Shown one piece after another: positions 35,194 to 45,162 of a stretch of DNA of 64,000 bases. Position 1 is the stretch's first letter; each line of letters opens with the position of its first letter. The notes under the pieces were generated by a model. That model had not been told where the DNA came from. It saw nothing but the letters and a program-made list of their open reading frames with translations, and made no database searches. This stretch comes from Aquimarina megaterium XH134 (GTDB lineage: Bacteria > Bacteroidota > Bacteroidia > Flavobacteriales > Flavobacteriaceae), in NCBI RefSeq assembly GCF_000520975.1, contig NZ_JACB01000037.1, positions 1 through 64,000 on the forward strand, in the 5' to 3' direction. Both the position numbers and the translations under genes were made by a program.

Positions 35194-35201
35194 TATCTTT
35201 G
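35194..35201 (+). promoter_or_regulatory. purM: TATCTTTG -7 box of purM
   Basis: It is an exact TAnnTTTG element 19 bp before the purM ATG. No good -33 TTG lies at the usual spacing. Confidence 0.55.
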
Positions 35202-35220
35202 CGCTTTAATTTTCAATATA

Positions 35221-36399
35221 ATGAGTCAAGAAGTAAGTAAACGTTATGCGCAACGTGGTGTTTCTGCGTCTAAAGAAGATGTACATAGTGCGATTAAAAA
35301 CATTGATAAAGGACTTTTTCCAAAAGCGTTTTGCAAAATTGTACCAGATCATTTAACCGGTGATCAAGAGTATTGTTTGATCATGCATGCCGATGGGGCA
35401 GGAACCAAATCTTCTCTGGCATATATGTATTGGAAAGAAACAGGTGATGTTTCTGTATGGAAAGGAATTGCCCAGGATGCATTAATCATGAATATCGATG
35501 ATTTATTATGTGTGGGAGCAACCGATAATATAATGTTGTCTTCTACTATCGGAAGAAATAAAAACCTGATCCCGGGTGAAGTGATATCTGCAATCATTAA
35601 CGGAACCGAAGAGTTGCTTAAAGAACTTAAAGATTTTGGAGTTGAAATTCATTCTACAGGTGGAGAAACTGCTGATGTTGGGGATCTGGTACGAACAATT
35701 ATTGTAGACTCTACAGTAACTGCTCGTATGAAACGTAAAGATGTAATTGATAATGCAAATATAAAAGCAGGTGATGTAATTGTAGGATTGGCTTCTTTTG
35801 GACAAGCAAGCTATGAAAAAGAATATAATGGTGGTATGGGAAGCAATGGTTTAACATCTGCCCGCCATGATGTGTTTAGTAAGACGCTGGCAGAAAAATA
35901 TCCAGAAAGCTTTGACCCTTCTGTACCTTCAGATTTAGTATACTCGGGTAAGACAAGTTTAACCGATGCTGTGAAAGATGCACCTATTAATGCTGGTAAA
36001 TTAGTATTATCACCTACCAGAACATATGCCCCGATTATCAAAAAAATCTTAGCAAACTTTGATAAAGAAACCATTCACGGGATGGTACATTGCAGTGGTG
36101 GTGCTCAAACCAAGATTCTGCATTTTATAGATAATTTACATATCGTAAAAGATAACCTATTCGATGTACCTCCATTATTTAAATTGATTCAGGAAAACTC
36201 TGGAACAGATTGGAAAGAAATGTATCAAGTATTTAATATGGGACATCGTATGGAGTTATATGTTGCTCCAGAAGTAGCAGAAGAAATCATATCAATTTCA
36301 AAAAGTTTTAACGTAGATGCCCAAATAGTTGGTCGTGTCGAGGCTTCTGAAGAGAAGAAACTTACCATCAAAAGTGAGTTTGGAACTTATGTTTACTAA
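35221..36399 (+). CDS. purM: Phosphoribosylformylglycinamidine cyclo-ligase (AIR synthetase)
   Basis: The 392-residue cytoplasmic enzyme makes AIR from FGAM with ATP in purine synthesis. It has the N-terminal KRYAQRGVSASKEDVHSAI, the ATP/phosphate region HADGAGTKSSLAY and DALIMNIDDLLCVGA, and ETADVGDLVRTI. It is about 45 residues longer than E. coli PurM, with an insert around NGLTSARHDVFSKTLAEKYP that matches the long Bacteroidota form. It stands as a single gene. Confidence 0.95.
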   Translation: MSQEVSKRYAQRGVSASKEDVHSAIKNIDKGLFPKAFCKIVPDHLTGDQEYCLIMHADGAGTKSSLAYMYWKETGDVSVWKGIAQDALIMNIDDLLCVGATDNIMLSSTIGRNKNLIPGEVISAIINGTEELLKELKDFGVEIHSTGGETADVGDLVRTIIVDSTVTARMKRKDVIDNANIKAGDVIVGLASFGQASYEKEYNGGMGSNGLTSARHDVFSKTLAEKYPESFDPSVPSDLVYSGKTSLTDAVKDAPINAGKLVLSPTRTYAPIIKKILANFDKETIHGMVHCSGGAQTKILHFIDNLHIVKDNLFDVPPLFKLIQENSGTDWKEMYQVFNMGHRMELYVAPEVAEEIISISKSFNVDAQIVGRVEASEEKKLTIKSEFGTYVY

Positions 36400-36464
36400 A
36401 TTTTGCCGGTAATTATAAAAACTCGTTACAATTTAAATTTCAGTTCAACGATAAACAGTTTTAA

Positions 36465-37529
36465 ATGAATAAACAATACTTAATGCTATTGTTCTTAGTT
36501 TTAATTACAAGCTGTAAACAGCAAGATAAAGAAAGAAAAACTACAAGTAATCCTAATAAAATTACTTTTGAAGTAAATGAAGGAACTGAATTTTTATTAA
36601 CAGCATTCAATTTGGCAGTAGAAAAAGAAATGTCAGATGAATATAAACCTTGCGAAACAAGTTATGTAAAACGCCTGAATAATTACTTTGCAGAGTATAA
36701 AGAACATCCTTTTTTAAAATATATTTTTGATGAAGTAAATTCAGGGACTGATTTTTCAAGTGTTGGTTTAGTTATAACAAACCTTGAAACCATGGAATTA
36801 AATTCTGATATTGATATAGAGTTGATAAAAAGAAAAATTTATACCAATGATATCAATAATTTCAGAAAGTTAGCAGCAGATTTTTATAGAGTAACTAAAT
36901 TTAATTCATTTTTTAAGAGTAATAAAGAGTACTACGCAACATCTAATTCAAAAATTAAAAGACAAGTTGAAGCAGAAAATTTGTTAGGAAAAATACAAGA
37001 ATTTTATCAAGATGATAGAGATGGTTTAGAATTTAAAGTATTTGTAGAATTAACAAATAATAGCGAAAGTCAAGCGGTTGATTTTTACGATAATTACAAT
37101 CCGAATATAAGAGCGATTACATTAGGTAATTTCTGTGATTTAAGTTCTGAAAGTAAGCCACAAAATGAGGTGTTAGATATAGAAAACTATCAAGGAGTAT
37201 TTTGCCATGAAATATCACATTTATATACGACCAGTATTTTTCTCGACAAATATATTGGGGATGTAGAAGATTTTAGGGTTTTGTTTGATGATAAACTAAC
37301 AAAACTGCAAATTAAAGATAGAGTAGACCACATGATTATTAGACCGCTACAAGCGGTATTAACAAAAAGGATTTTCAATGACTTAGCAGGTAGTAATTTT
37401 TATAAAAAACAACCTAATAGTATCGAAAAAAATATTTACCTTCTTTTTTCAGAGTATAAACCAAATGGAAATAAAACGTTTGAAAGTTATTATAAAGAGG
37501 CTATTAAAATCATAAGAAATAGAGGGTGA
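36465..37529 (+). CDS. Lipoprotein with HExxH motif, putative metalloprotease
   Basis: The 354-residue product has a lipobox Cys in LVLITSCKQQ and a single clear motif, HEISHLYTT (HExxH, around residue 247), preceded by YQGVFC. A downstream acidic residue (for example in DVEDFRV) could complete a zinc site. The rest is charged and mostly helical without a domain I can name; it may relate to DUF4932-type proteins, which share a similar HExxH layout. It lies 35 bp before the cupin gene, so it may be co-transcribed with it. Substrate unknown. Confidence 0.65.
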   Translation: MNKQYLMLLFLVLITSCKQQDKERKTTSNPNKITFEVNEGTEFLLTAFNLAVEKEMSDEYKPCETSYVKRLNNYFAEYKEHPFLKYIFDEVNSGTDFSSVGLVITNLETMELNSDIDIELIKRKIYTNDINNFRKLAADFYRVTKFNSFFKSNKEYYATSNSKIKRQVEAENLLGKIQEFYQDDRDGLEFKVFVELTNNSESQAVDFYDNYNPNIRAITLGNFCDLSSESKPQNEVLDIENYQGVFCHEISHLYTTSIFLDKYIGDVEDFRVLFDDKLTKLQIKDRVDHMIIRPLQAVLTKRIFNDLAGSNFYKKQPNSIEKNIYLLFSEYKPNGNKTFESYYKEAIKIIRNRG

Positions 37530-37564
37530 TTTTTTAACCAGTTGAAAAAGCTTAAACGAGTTCT

Positions 37565-37894
37565 ATGATAGATATTTCAAAAATCGAAGAAAAAGAGATA
37601 ATGGAGGGCTTTAAAGGTAAATTTATTCATACCGAATATTCAACCCTTGCCTTTTGGGAAATAAAAAAAGGATCGGTCTTACCATTACATTCTCATATTC
37701 ATGAACAAACAACACAAGTTTTAGAAGGAAAACTAGAGTTAACCGTAGGTGAGGAAACAAATGTTTATGAAAATGGATTTGTTGCTGTAATCCCTGCAAA
37801 TGTGCCCCATAGCGGAGTTGCATTGACAGATTGTAGAGTTTTAGATACGTTTAGCCCGGTAAGAGAAGATTATAAAAATTTTGGGAGAGAATAA
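37565..37894 (+). CDS. Cupin domain protein
   Basis: This 109-residue single cupin has motif 1 PLHSHIHEQTTQVLEGKLEL (metal ligands H, H, E) and motif 2 IPANVPHSGVAL (H). Such small cupins bind a divalent metal and serve as isomerases, dioxygenases or sugar-binding proteins; the sequence does not tell which. It is cytoplasmic, since no signal peptide is present. It follows the HExxH lipoprotein by 35 bp. Confidence 0.85.
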   Translation: MIDISKIEEKEIMEGFKGKFIHTEYSTLAFWEIKKGSVLPLHSHIHEQTTQVLEGKLELTVGEETNVYENGFVAVIPANVPHSGVALTDCRVLDTFSPVREDYKNFGRE

Positions 37895-38052
37895 TTTCTA
37901 CTACATACTTTTTCGATAAAGTCTATGTTGTACTGCACGTAGTCAAAATACTCCAGATGATATTTTAGAGATAGTATTTCAAATACATAGATCAACTAAT
38001 ACTATAAAAATTAAATCATTATCTTTTACTGAACAATTAATCTGGATGTCAA

Positions 38053-38700
38053 ATGAAAAAAATAAATTGGCAGTACACCTTAGGAGAAATTCTAATAGTT
38101 ATTGTTGGTATCACTATTGCCTTTAATCTTAATCAATGTGCAGAGGAGAAAAAAGATAAAAATCTTAGAGCTACGTATCTTGAAAATTTAAAGATAGATA
38201 TACTTGCCGATAAAGAAGAATTAACAAAGAACCTAAAGACATTAGTAAAATATAAGAAAGAAGCCGAAACTATTGCAAAAGTGCTTAATGATACTACTAT
38301 AGAAAATTATACAATTACTAAGAAAGTGTTTAGTATTTCTCCGCTGGTAGAGTTTACTCCTCAAGACATCACTTATAAAACCCTGGTCAATTCTGGAGAT
38401 TTTACTCTTTTTAATGACATATCTTTAAAGTCGGCTATTCAGAAACATTATTCTTCAGATTTACAGAAAGTAACTAAAGCTTATGAACGACAGGAAATTA
38501 TTCACCGTGAGTATTTGGGAAAGTATTATATATATAACTCAGATTTTGATAAAATGAAAAAAAGGGAGTTCCCTTTTGAAGATGTTCGTTTATTAAAAAG
38601 AATTGTTCAAAGTCTCGGAGGAGCATACACTATTCAGATCAGTGCTACCGAAATGGCTATTGCACATTGTGATGGTATTTTAAAACTAGTAAGTCCATAA
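38053..38700 (+). CDS. Single-pass membrane protein, DUF6090-like
   Basis: The 215-residue product begins WQYTLGEILIVIVGITIAFNLNQ, one membrane segment of the type seen at the start of a large Bacteroidota family of small proteins (DUF6090-like). A helical, charged extracytoplasmic domain follows. No catalytic motif is visible. The start is 152 bp after the cupin gene, so it may have its own promoter. Function unknown. Confidence 0.7.
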   Translation: MKKINWQYTLGEILIVIVGITIAFNLNQCAEEKKDKNLRATYLENLKIDILADKEELTKNLKTLVKYKKEAETIAKVLNDTTIENYTITKKVFSISPLVEFTPQDITYKTLVNSGDFTLFNDISLKSAIQKHYSSDLQKVTKAYERQEIIHREYLGKYYIYNSDFDKMKKREFPFEDVRLLKRIVQSLGGAYTIQISATEMAIAHCDGILKLVSP

Positions 38701-38871
38701 AATAGAGTGTATATAAATGTTTGAGAACGTATTGAAACCTTATGAGATGATTTCACAATAACCACATATTTCTAATCAGTAATACTATATTATTTGATTG
38801 TCATATCAAAAGATAAATAGTCTTGTTTTAAATCGAATATGTAATTACCTTTATCGTTCAGATAATCAGAT

Positions 38872-39981
38872 ATGTCAGATATTACTAAGTTTTATAGCCT
38901 GGCACATATATGTATCGCTTTGATAGGAGGGATATTGTTATTGGCTATATGGTATAATATAAGGAAACGTTTCAGACAGTTTTTAGAAGAAGATGATTCT
39001 CAAAAAAGAATAGATAAAGGCTTATTGTATTTAAGTCTGGCCCTTTTTGTATGGGTGTTTTCTGGAGGTTGGATTTATATGGGTAATCTTTTCTTATTTA
39101 CAGATACGATTATCTACGATATAGGATATAGTTTTTTTTCGGTGCTGAATACTCTGGTTTTAATAATGGCATTGTTTTACTTTGATTTTGCACCTCAGTT
39201 TTTGTCAAAAAATAAGAGAAATACCCTTATTCTTATTGGTATAGCAGTAGTGGTGTCTATTGTAACTTTTGTTTTGATTCAAGCATTTAAAAATACTCCT
39301 GTGATAAACGGAATACGAATAAGCAGTGTGCCGGATTTGATATTTTCTTGTTTACTCACCTGGTTACTTATTGTTTCGTTTTATAGAACTTTCATGAATC
39401 GAGGACTAAGACTGGTAGCCATTATCTCTGTATTAGCTTTTTTATTAATGCTAATCTCACAAATGCCAGATGTTTTTGTGGTAATGAGTAATGAATTATA
39501 CGGCCATTTAATAAAAATTATTGCTAAAACAACATTCATTTCTGTTTTTCTGGTATTAGCTACAAGTTGGGTTATTCAATTAGCATTAACACCTAAACCT
39601 AGTGAAATGACTATTAAATTTATGGATTGGGCATTGGTCAAAATAACAATCCCATCTAAGGAGATTTATGATAAAACCATAGATTTTGGTTCCAAAACTA
39701 CACAATACAAAAACTTATTAAAGTTTGCTGTAAAACGGAAATATGAAGCAGGAGACAGGCAATATTTAGTAGTGAACTCTGGAGGCGAAATAAAGAGCCA
39801 AACCTACTTGAGTAGAATTATAGAAAATATCAATACAATACTTCAATTACAGTCTATATCACAACTAGAAAGAAAAGATTTGTTCACATTTATGGGACAG
39901 GGAAAATATAGGCTTCGAGTTATACCAGAAAATATAATTATTGATCAAACACTATTAGAAGAGTTTAATAAAACTTCGTAA
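38872..39981 (+). CDS. Polytopic membrane protein with cytoplasmic tail, unknown function
   Basis: The 369-residue product has about seven hydrophobic helices between residues 10 and 245 (for example LAHICIALIGGILLLAIWY, TLILIGIAVVVSIVTFVLI and AIISVLAFLLMLIS). A soluble C-terminal domain of about 125 residues begins near PKPSEMTIKFMDWAL. The layout resembles 7TM receptor-type sensors with an output domain, but I recognise no known output motif. It is flanked by unrelated genes and appears to be transcribed alone. Confidence 0.7.
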   Translation: MSDITKFYSLAHICIALIGGILLLAIWYNIRKRFRQFLEEDDSQKRIDKGLLYLSLALFVWVFSGGWIYMGNLFLFTDTIIYDIGYSFFSVLNTLVLIMALFYFDFAPQFLSKNKRNTLILIGIAVVVSIVTFVLIQAFKNTPVINGIRISSVPDLIFSCLLTWLLIVSFYRTFMNRGLRLVAIISVLAFLLMLISQMPDVFVVMSNELYGHLIKIIAKTTFISVFLVLATSWVIQLALTPKPSEMTIKFMDWALVKITIPSKEIYDKTIDFGSKTTQYKNLLKFAVKRKYEAGDRQYLVVNSGGEIKSQTYLSRIIENINTILQLQSISQLERKDLFTFMGQGKYRLRVIPENIIIDQTLLEEFNKTS

Positions 39982-40117
39982 ACCATAGATTGTAATTATT
40001 TGTAACTACTTGTAAGAGAATAACAATTTGATATAAATTGCTATTTTTTAGAACTTTCCTTTTAGTTGTTCGTAAACTATTGATGCTTTGTGTTTAAAAT
40101 AATTTTAAACACATAAC

Positions 40118-41677
40118 ATGAACTCAGATCAAACTGAAGTAAATAGGCAGGAAGTATTCGGACACCCTAAGGGATTATTATATCTATTTTTTGCAGAATT
40201 ATGGGAACGATTTTCTTTTTATGGCATGAAAGCACTTTTGGTGTTGTACATGACCAAACATCTTTTATATTCTGATGACAAATCGTTTGGAGTAATGGCG
40301 GCATATATGTCTCTAGTATATGTCACTCCTATGATTGGTGGTATTATAGCAGATAGATATATTGGGTATAGAAAATCAATCATACTGGGAGGCGTTTTGA
40401 TGGCAGCAGGCCATTTTTTTCTAACTATTGAGACTCCTGTTTTTTTCTACGGATCACTGGCTTTAATAATCGTTGGTAATGGTTTTTTTAAACCCAATAT
40501 TTCAACAATGGTGGGTACATTGTATAAAGAAGGGGATAGAAGGAGAGATTCTGGATTTACAATTTTTTATCTGGGAATTAACTTGGGAGGAGCTATAGCA
40601 CCCTTAATGTGTGCCTGGCTAGCCGAACTATACGGGTGGCATTATGGATTTCTATTAGCAGGAATAGGAATGCTGGTTGGGCTTTTAGTTTTTAAACGAG
40701 GAACACAACTAGCAGTTTTTGGGGATAAAGGACTAGTACCCGATATCAAGAATTATGAAAAGAAAATATATGGTCTCAATAAAGGGGATCGAGTATGGTT
40801 TCTGGCATGGTTATCAGTTCCGGTATTTGCGTTAATTGTTAGATTTAATGAATTTGAACATTACCTGGTCTGGATTGCAACCTTTTTTTTAATAGGATAT
40901 ATAACCTATATTTTAACAAAAGTATCAATCAAAGAACGAAAACGGTTATTGGTTGCAGTATATTTTACTAGTCTATATGCTTTGTTTGCAGCAGTATTTG
41001 AGCAAGCCGGAAGCTCACTTACATTATTTGCAGATAGAAATGTAAATCTTATAGGGATTAATGCGGCGCAAACTAATAGTATAAACTCTACCTGGATAGT
41101 GGTATTGGCGATTCCTTTTGCGTTGCTATGGACATTTTTGAGTAAGAAGAAAGCAAACCCTAATTCGGCTATTAAATTTGGCTTAGGTATGTTGTTTCTA
41201 GGGTTAGGATTTCTAATTTTTGGGATGTCTGCTCAAGAAGTTGATGAATATGCTAGGACCCCAATGTTTTATTTGATTTTTGGATATCTAGTGTTAACCG
41301 TTGGAGAATTGTTCTTATCCCCTATAGGGCTTTCTAAAATAACCGAACTATCACCCATAAAATATGTTACCTTCATCATGGGGGTTTGGTTTTCGGCAAA
41401 TTTCTATGGCCATTTTTTTGCAGGAAAAATAGCAAAGCTTACAACAGTAAAAGAAGGAGAAGCCAGTATTTTTTCAGAAGGTCTCTCAGGAGCTATTAGC
41501 GAGGCGATCACAGGGTTATCTAATACGCTGGTAGAAGGTAATAATACAGAAGCTTTTCAGCAATTATATTCTTACGTATCTGTATATGCCAATTTTGGAG
41601 TCATTACCATGGGAATAGGAATAGTTGCTATTCTAATTTCGCCAATTATTAAAAAACTAATGACAGGGATACATTAG
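40118..41677 (+). CDS. POT-family proton-coupled peptide transporter
   Basis: The 519-residue inner-membrane transporter has the POT/PTR signature ExxER in LFFAELWERFSFYGMKALL, about 14 hydrophobic helices, and family segments MIGGIIADRYIGYRK, GNGFFKPNISTMVGTLY and FTIFYLGINLGGAIAPL. It should take up di- and tripeptides with protons, similar to DtpA-type proteins. It is a single gene with a hairpin at 41736-41765 downstream. Confidence 0.94.
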   Translation: MNSDQTEVNRQEVFGHPKGLLYLFFAELWERFSFYGMKALLVLYMTKHLLYSDDKSFGVMAAYMSLVYVTPMIGGIIADRYIGYRKSIILGGVLMAAGHFFLTIETPVFFYGSLALIIVGNGFFKPNISTMVGTLYKEGDRRRDSGFTIFYLGINLGGAIAPLMCAWLAELYGWHYGFLLAGIGMLVGLLVFKRGTQLAVFGDKGLVPDIKNYEKKIYGLNKGDRVWFLAWLSVPVFALIVRFNEFEHYLVWIATFFLIGYITYILTKVSIKERKRLLVAVYFTSLYALFAAVFEQAGSSLTLFADRNVNLIGINAAQTNSINSTWIVVLAIPFALLWTFLSKKKANPNSAIKFGLGMLFLGLGFLIFGMSAQEVDEYARTPMFYLIFGYLVLTVGELFLSPIGLSKITELSPIKYVTFIMGVWFSANFYGHFFAGKIAKLTTVKEGEASIFSEGLSGAISEAITGLSNTLVEGNNTEAFQQLYSYVSVYANFGVITMGIGIVAILISPIIKKLMTGIH

Positions 41678-41735
41678 TAGTTCTGAATTAAGTTTTGTTT
41701 TTAAATTCACAGAAGTTGTTGTGTTAGAAATATGA

Positions 41736-41765
41736 AGACCTTCAGGATCATGATCCCGAAGGTCT
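41736..41765. terminator. Hairpin terminator after the peptide transporter
   Basis: An 8-bp outer stem (AGACCTTC with GAAGGTCT) encloses a second palindrome (GGATCATGATCC), making a long stem. Only a short T run follows on the plus strand. Confidence 0.6.
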
Positions 41766-41789
41766 GTTTCGTTATAGAAACATAATTCA

Positions 41790-41984
41790 TTATGATTTAA
41801 AATTAGTAGTGACTTTTGTTTCTGCTTCTGTGTCATCTTCTTTTACATCTACATGCTCAATAATGTGATCATCATCAAACTTTCCATCTTTTTTCTGAAA
41901 GAAGATAGGAACAGGAAGTAAAGAAGCCATTATAATGAATATGATCAAGGCTAAGCGCCTTAGCGTTTTTTTGAATTTTTTCAT
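41790..41984 (-). CDS. Small membrane protein, 64 residues
   Basis: It has a basic N-terminus (MKKFKKTLRRLA) and one membrane segment (LIIFIIMASLLPVPIFF). The tail is charged, with HIIEHVDVKEDDTEAE. The pattern is that of a genuine small inner-membrane protein and the frame is free of overlap with other genes. No function can be assigned. It lies 92 bp downstream of, and in the same direction as, the 42077-42475 gene. Confidence 0.55.
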   Translation of the reverse strand: MKKFKKTLRRLALIIFIIMASLLPVPIFFQKKDGKFDDDHIIEHVDVKEDDTEAETKVTTNFKS

Positions 41985-42076
41985 TTCAGGGAATTAATAA
42001 TGCCCGCTTATTTCTATTGGTAAGAAATAAATAAGTTGTTAATAGATTATTTATAAACGAATAGATGGATAAGATT

Positions 42077-42475
42077 TTATCCTATAAAATTGAAATGAAA
42101 AGCATCTTCTTTACCATTGTAAGAAGAATTGTACGAAGTATTTATTATTTTATGTTTGTTATATAAACTAATAAAAATGGATTGATCATTTTTGAAAACC
42201 CTACTAAGCTTAGTGTGATTTAATGATAGTAAAACCAGATACTTATGGTCGATGTCTGAAAAATCCTTACTTTTTTCTGGATCAATTACATCACTAAAAA
42301 GAATACTATTTTGAGATGAAGAGAATTCTTTGGGTGAAACCAGTAATTCAATAGTTTCTTTAAAATCAACAGGCTGCGTGTAATTAGAATATCCTCCAAT
42401 AGAGATTAAAAGAATAAGTATACCTAACCATTTAGGAATAGGAAAACTAAAATATGTACCTGTACGATCTTGCAT
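42077..42475 (-). CDS. Membrane-anchored hypothetical protein, 132 residues
   Basis: After a polar start (MQDRTGTYFSFPIPK) there is one membrane segment (WLGILILLISIGGYS), then a Ser- and Lys-rich domain with no recognisable motif. It is divergent from the AraC gene (120-bp gap), with which it may share a promoter region. It may be a lineage-specific gene. Moderate confidence only, because support is limited to length and composition. Confidence 0.5.
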   Translation of the reverse strand: MQDRTGTYFSFPIPKWLGILILLISIGGYSNYTQPVDFKETIELLVSPKEFSSSQNSILFSDVIDPEKSKDFSDIDHKYLVLLSLNHTKLSRVFKNDQSIFISLYNKHKIINTSYNSSYNGKEDAFHFNFIG

Positions 42476-42595
42476 ATCAATACAAATTTACGATTTTTTA
42501 ATTAGGGTAAGATAATACGATATTGCAATGATGATTATGTATAATTGTCAATATAGGACAATACCATAACTTGCTATATTTCATAAATTTGCAAT

Positions 42596-43450
42596 GTGAA
42601 TAAAAAGGATGTTTATATAAAAAGAATGCAAAGTACAGCTTTGTATTTGCGAAATAATTTCAATACAACTTTTGAGATTAAGAAGCTTGAAGAAGTCTCT
42701 AATTTTTCATATCGAAACTTACAACGCATCTTTAAAGGATATTATAAAGAAACCATTGGAGCTTATATTACCAGGCTTAAGGTAGAAAGCGGAGCAAAAA
42801 TGCTTTTGTATCAAAACCAGACGATATCACAAATAGCAATAAAAGTTGGGTATTCTGATTTACAAGCGTTTAGTAAGGCTTTTAAAAAACATTTTGGTAT
42901 TTCTCCTCAGGAGTATAAAAGTAAAAAAGAAGACATCTTAACGTCGGTAGTAAAGAATACGAAAATAGTAATGAGTTTTTATGAAGAAAAAATAATCAAC
43001 CTGCCAGAACAAAAGGTTTTTTATAAAACGATTATGGCAGATTATTATAGTGATAAGATTGAAGAGGTTTGGGATGAATTACATGAAGAAGCTGTAGGAC
43101 TAGAGGTAAATATATCTGCATCAGAAAGTATAGGGATTATTTGGGATGAACCATTAATATCAGAGGCAATTCGATGTAACTATGATGCTTGCTTTACACT
43201 ACCTCAAAATTGTGATTTTAAAAATAAATTCAGCGTGAAAATTTTACCAGAACAAACATATGCAGTTTTTACACATTATGGGGCTTATGGTTTATTACAA
43301 CATACTTACGATAAAATTTTTGGGAATTGGATATTAAATACACAACATGAGGTATCTGAATCCCCTTTTTTAGAATTGTATAAAGTAAATAGTATGCATA
43401 GCGAAGATCCCAAAGAGTATGTAACCGAAATATATATCCCCATAAAATGA
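42596..43450 (+). CDS. AraC-family regulator with GyrI-like effector domain
   Basis: This 284-residue transcription factor (GTG start) carries an N-terminal AraC DNA-binding domain with two HTH units (about 5-108: FEIKKLEEVSNFSYRNLQRIF and ISQIAIKVGYSDLQAFSKAF, FGISPQEYK). A C-terminal GyrI-like/AraC effector-binding domain follows (about 130-284: EQTYAVFTHYGAY and YVTEIYIPIK). Such proteins resemble E. coli Rob and SbmC-type binders of small hydrophobic molecules. It overlaps the amidohydrolase frame by 4 bp (ATGA), which suggests joint expression. Confidence 0.92.
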   Translation: MNKKDVYIKRMQSTALYLRNNFNTTFEIKKLEEVSNFSYRNLQRIFKGYYKETIGAYITRLKVESGAKMLLYQNQTISQIAIKVGYSDLQAFSKAFKKHFGISPQEYKSKKEDILTSVVKNTKIVMSFYEEKIINLPEQKVFYKTIMADYYSDKIEEVWDELHEEAVGLEVNISASESIGIIWDEPLISEAIRCNYDACFTLPQNCDFKNKFSVKILPEQTYAVFTHYGAYGLLQHTYDKIFGNWILNTQHEVSESPFLELYKVNSMHSEDPKEYVTEIYIPIK

Positions 43451-43476
43451 TAATATCAAATATTAAAAACAATCAA

Positions 43477-45162
43477 ATGAAACTTATAGCCTTTATTATA
43501 ACATTAATAGTAAGTGCAAATTCTTGTAATAAAGATGATAATTCTATATCTAATCAAGAGCAAAAAGTTAAAGTAGCTTATATCAACGGTGCAATTTTTA
43601 CGGTAAACCCAGAGCAGGTATGGGCAGAGGCTATAATTGTTGAAGGAAATAAGATAATCTATGTGGGAAATACAGATAAAGCGCTGGCGCAGATAGGTGA
43701 AGATACAGAAGTAATAGACCTTAAAGGAGCTACAGTAATACCAGGGATACACGATGTACATATGCATCCGTTAGAAGCCTCATCAGAAAATTTTAAGTTT
43801 ATTTTAAAAGAAGATAATGATCCCGAAAATTATGTTCCCACAATTCGTAAAGCTTTACGTGATTTTCCTAATGAAGAATGGCTTTTGGGTTGGGGTGTAG
43901 ATTTGTATGCACTTCTTGAAACCAAACGTTCTCCTATAGATATTTTGGATGATATTAGTAGTACTAGGCCTATTGCAATTATGGAACGTACTTCTCATTC
44001 GATCTGGGTAAATTCTAAAGCGCTAGAAATAGCAGGGATAGATAGTAATTCTAAAGATCCATCAGGAGGAATTTATATGAAGGATGAAAACGGTAACCTT
44101 AATGGAATTCTTATTGATAATGCAGGAAACCTTATTTTAGATTTGGCATTGGCTCCAACTAGTCAAACTAAAGCAAATGATTATAATGGTTTAGTAAATT
44201 TTGCATTACCAGAACTGGCTAAAAATGGAATAACCTCTATTTGTGATGCGCGAACCTATTGGAAAAGAGATCATCATATCATATGGAAACGAGTAGAAAA
44301 AGAAGGAAAACTTACTGCTCGGGTTAATTTAGGACTATGGGCATATCCCATGCAGGATGATGAGTCGCAAATATCATTACTAAAATCATTATATGAGAAT
44401 GATGATAATCGTCTTTTAAAAATAAACCAAATCAAGCTATATAGTGATGGGATAGTACATAATACAACTGCGGCAATGCAAGAAGAATATCTAATAGATC
44501 TTTTTCAGAAACCGAATAATAACGGATTGAATTATTTTACCCAAAACCGAATAACAAGCTATATTCAACAATTAGAAAATGTAGGGTTTGATTTTCATAT
44601 TCATGCTATTGGAAATAGGGGAATCCAGGAGTCTTTAAATGCGATAGAAACAGCAAGTACTGGTTCGGGAAGGCATAGAATTACACATGTCGAAATAGTA
44701 ACCCCATCAGATTTGTCACGTTTTTCTCAATTAAATGTTACTGCAGATTGCCAGGTAGCAGGTGATTTTACACAACCAGATCATTGGAGTGAGAATGCAG
44801 AACTTATAGGAAAGGAAAATTCACAAAACCTGGTTCCTATTAAGAGTTTAAAAGAAGCTAATGCCAGAATTACATTAAGTAGTGATTGGGATGTAAGCAG
44901 TATCAATCCATTTGTAGGGATGCAAAATGCGGTAACACGTTTTCCACAAAATATAACCATAGAAGAAGCTGTAAAAGCATATACACTCAATGGAGCTTAT
45001 GTTATGAGACAGGAGACAGAAGTAGGATCTCTTGAAATAGGAAAAAAAGCAGATTTTGTAGTATTAAGTCAAAATATTTTTTCTGTAGATCCTAATAAAA
45101 TTGCCAATACCAAAGTAGATATGACTGTATTTGATGGAGAAGTAATTTTTGAAAGAAAATAA
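43477..45162 (+). CDS. Amidohydrolase-family lipoprotein (YtcJ-like)
   Basis: From the ATG at 43477 this is a 561-residue protein with a lipoprotein signal (LIVSANSCNKDD). The frame also has an ATG at 43447 that overlaps the AraC stop codon, but the later start gives the cleaner signal. It belongs to the amidohydrolase 3 group: HDVHMHPLE holds the first metal ligands, then IHAIGNRGIQ, THVEIVT, and a late Asp in LSSDWDVSS. The domain is beta-alpha barrel plus a beta-sandwich (VIDLKGATVIPGI, GKKADFVVL). The substrate is unknown; YtcJ-like proteins act on N-acyl or cyclic amides. It may be controlled by the upstream AraC protein. Confidence 0.88.
   Translation: MKLIAFIITLIVSANSCNKDDNSISNQEQKVKVAYINGAIFTVNPEQVWAEAIIVEGNKIIYVGNTDKALAQIGEDTEVIDLKGATVIPGIHDVHMHPLEASSENFKFILKEDNDPENYVPTIRKALRDFPNEEWLLGWGVDLYALLETKRSPIDILDDISSTRPIAIMERTSHSIWVNSKALEIAGIDSNSKDPSGGIYMKDENGNLNGILIDNAGNLILDLALAPTSQTKANDYNGLVNFALPELAKNGITSICDARTYWKRDHHIIWKRVEKEGKLTARVNLGLWAYPMQDDESQISLLKSLYENDDNRLLKINQIKLYSDGIVHNTTAAMQEEYLIDLFQKPNNNGLNYFTQNRITSYIQQLENVGFDFHIHAIGNRGIQESLNAIETASTGSGRHRITHVEIVTPSDLSRFSQLNVTADCQVAGDFTQPDHWSENAELIGKENSQNLVPIKSLKEANARITLSSDWDVSSINPFVGMQNAVTRFPQNITIEEAVKAYTLNGAYVMRQETEVGSLEIGKKADFVVLSQNIFSVDPNKIANTKVDMTVFDGEVIFERK

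Noticed and set aside
38701..38871. Possible small gene between the 38053 and 38872 genes
   Set aside because: No open frame with a plausible start or composition was seen.
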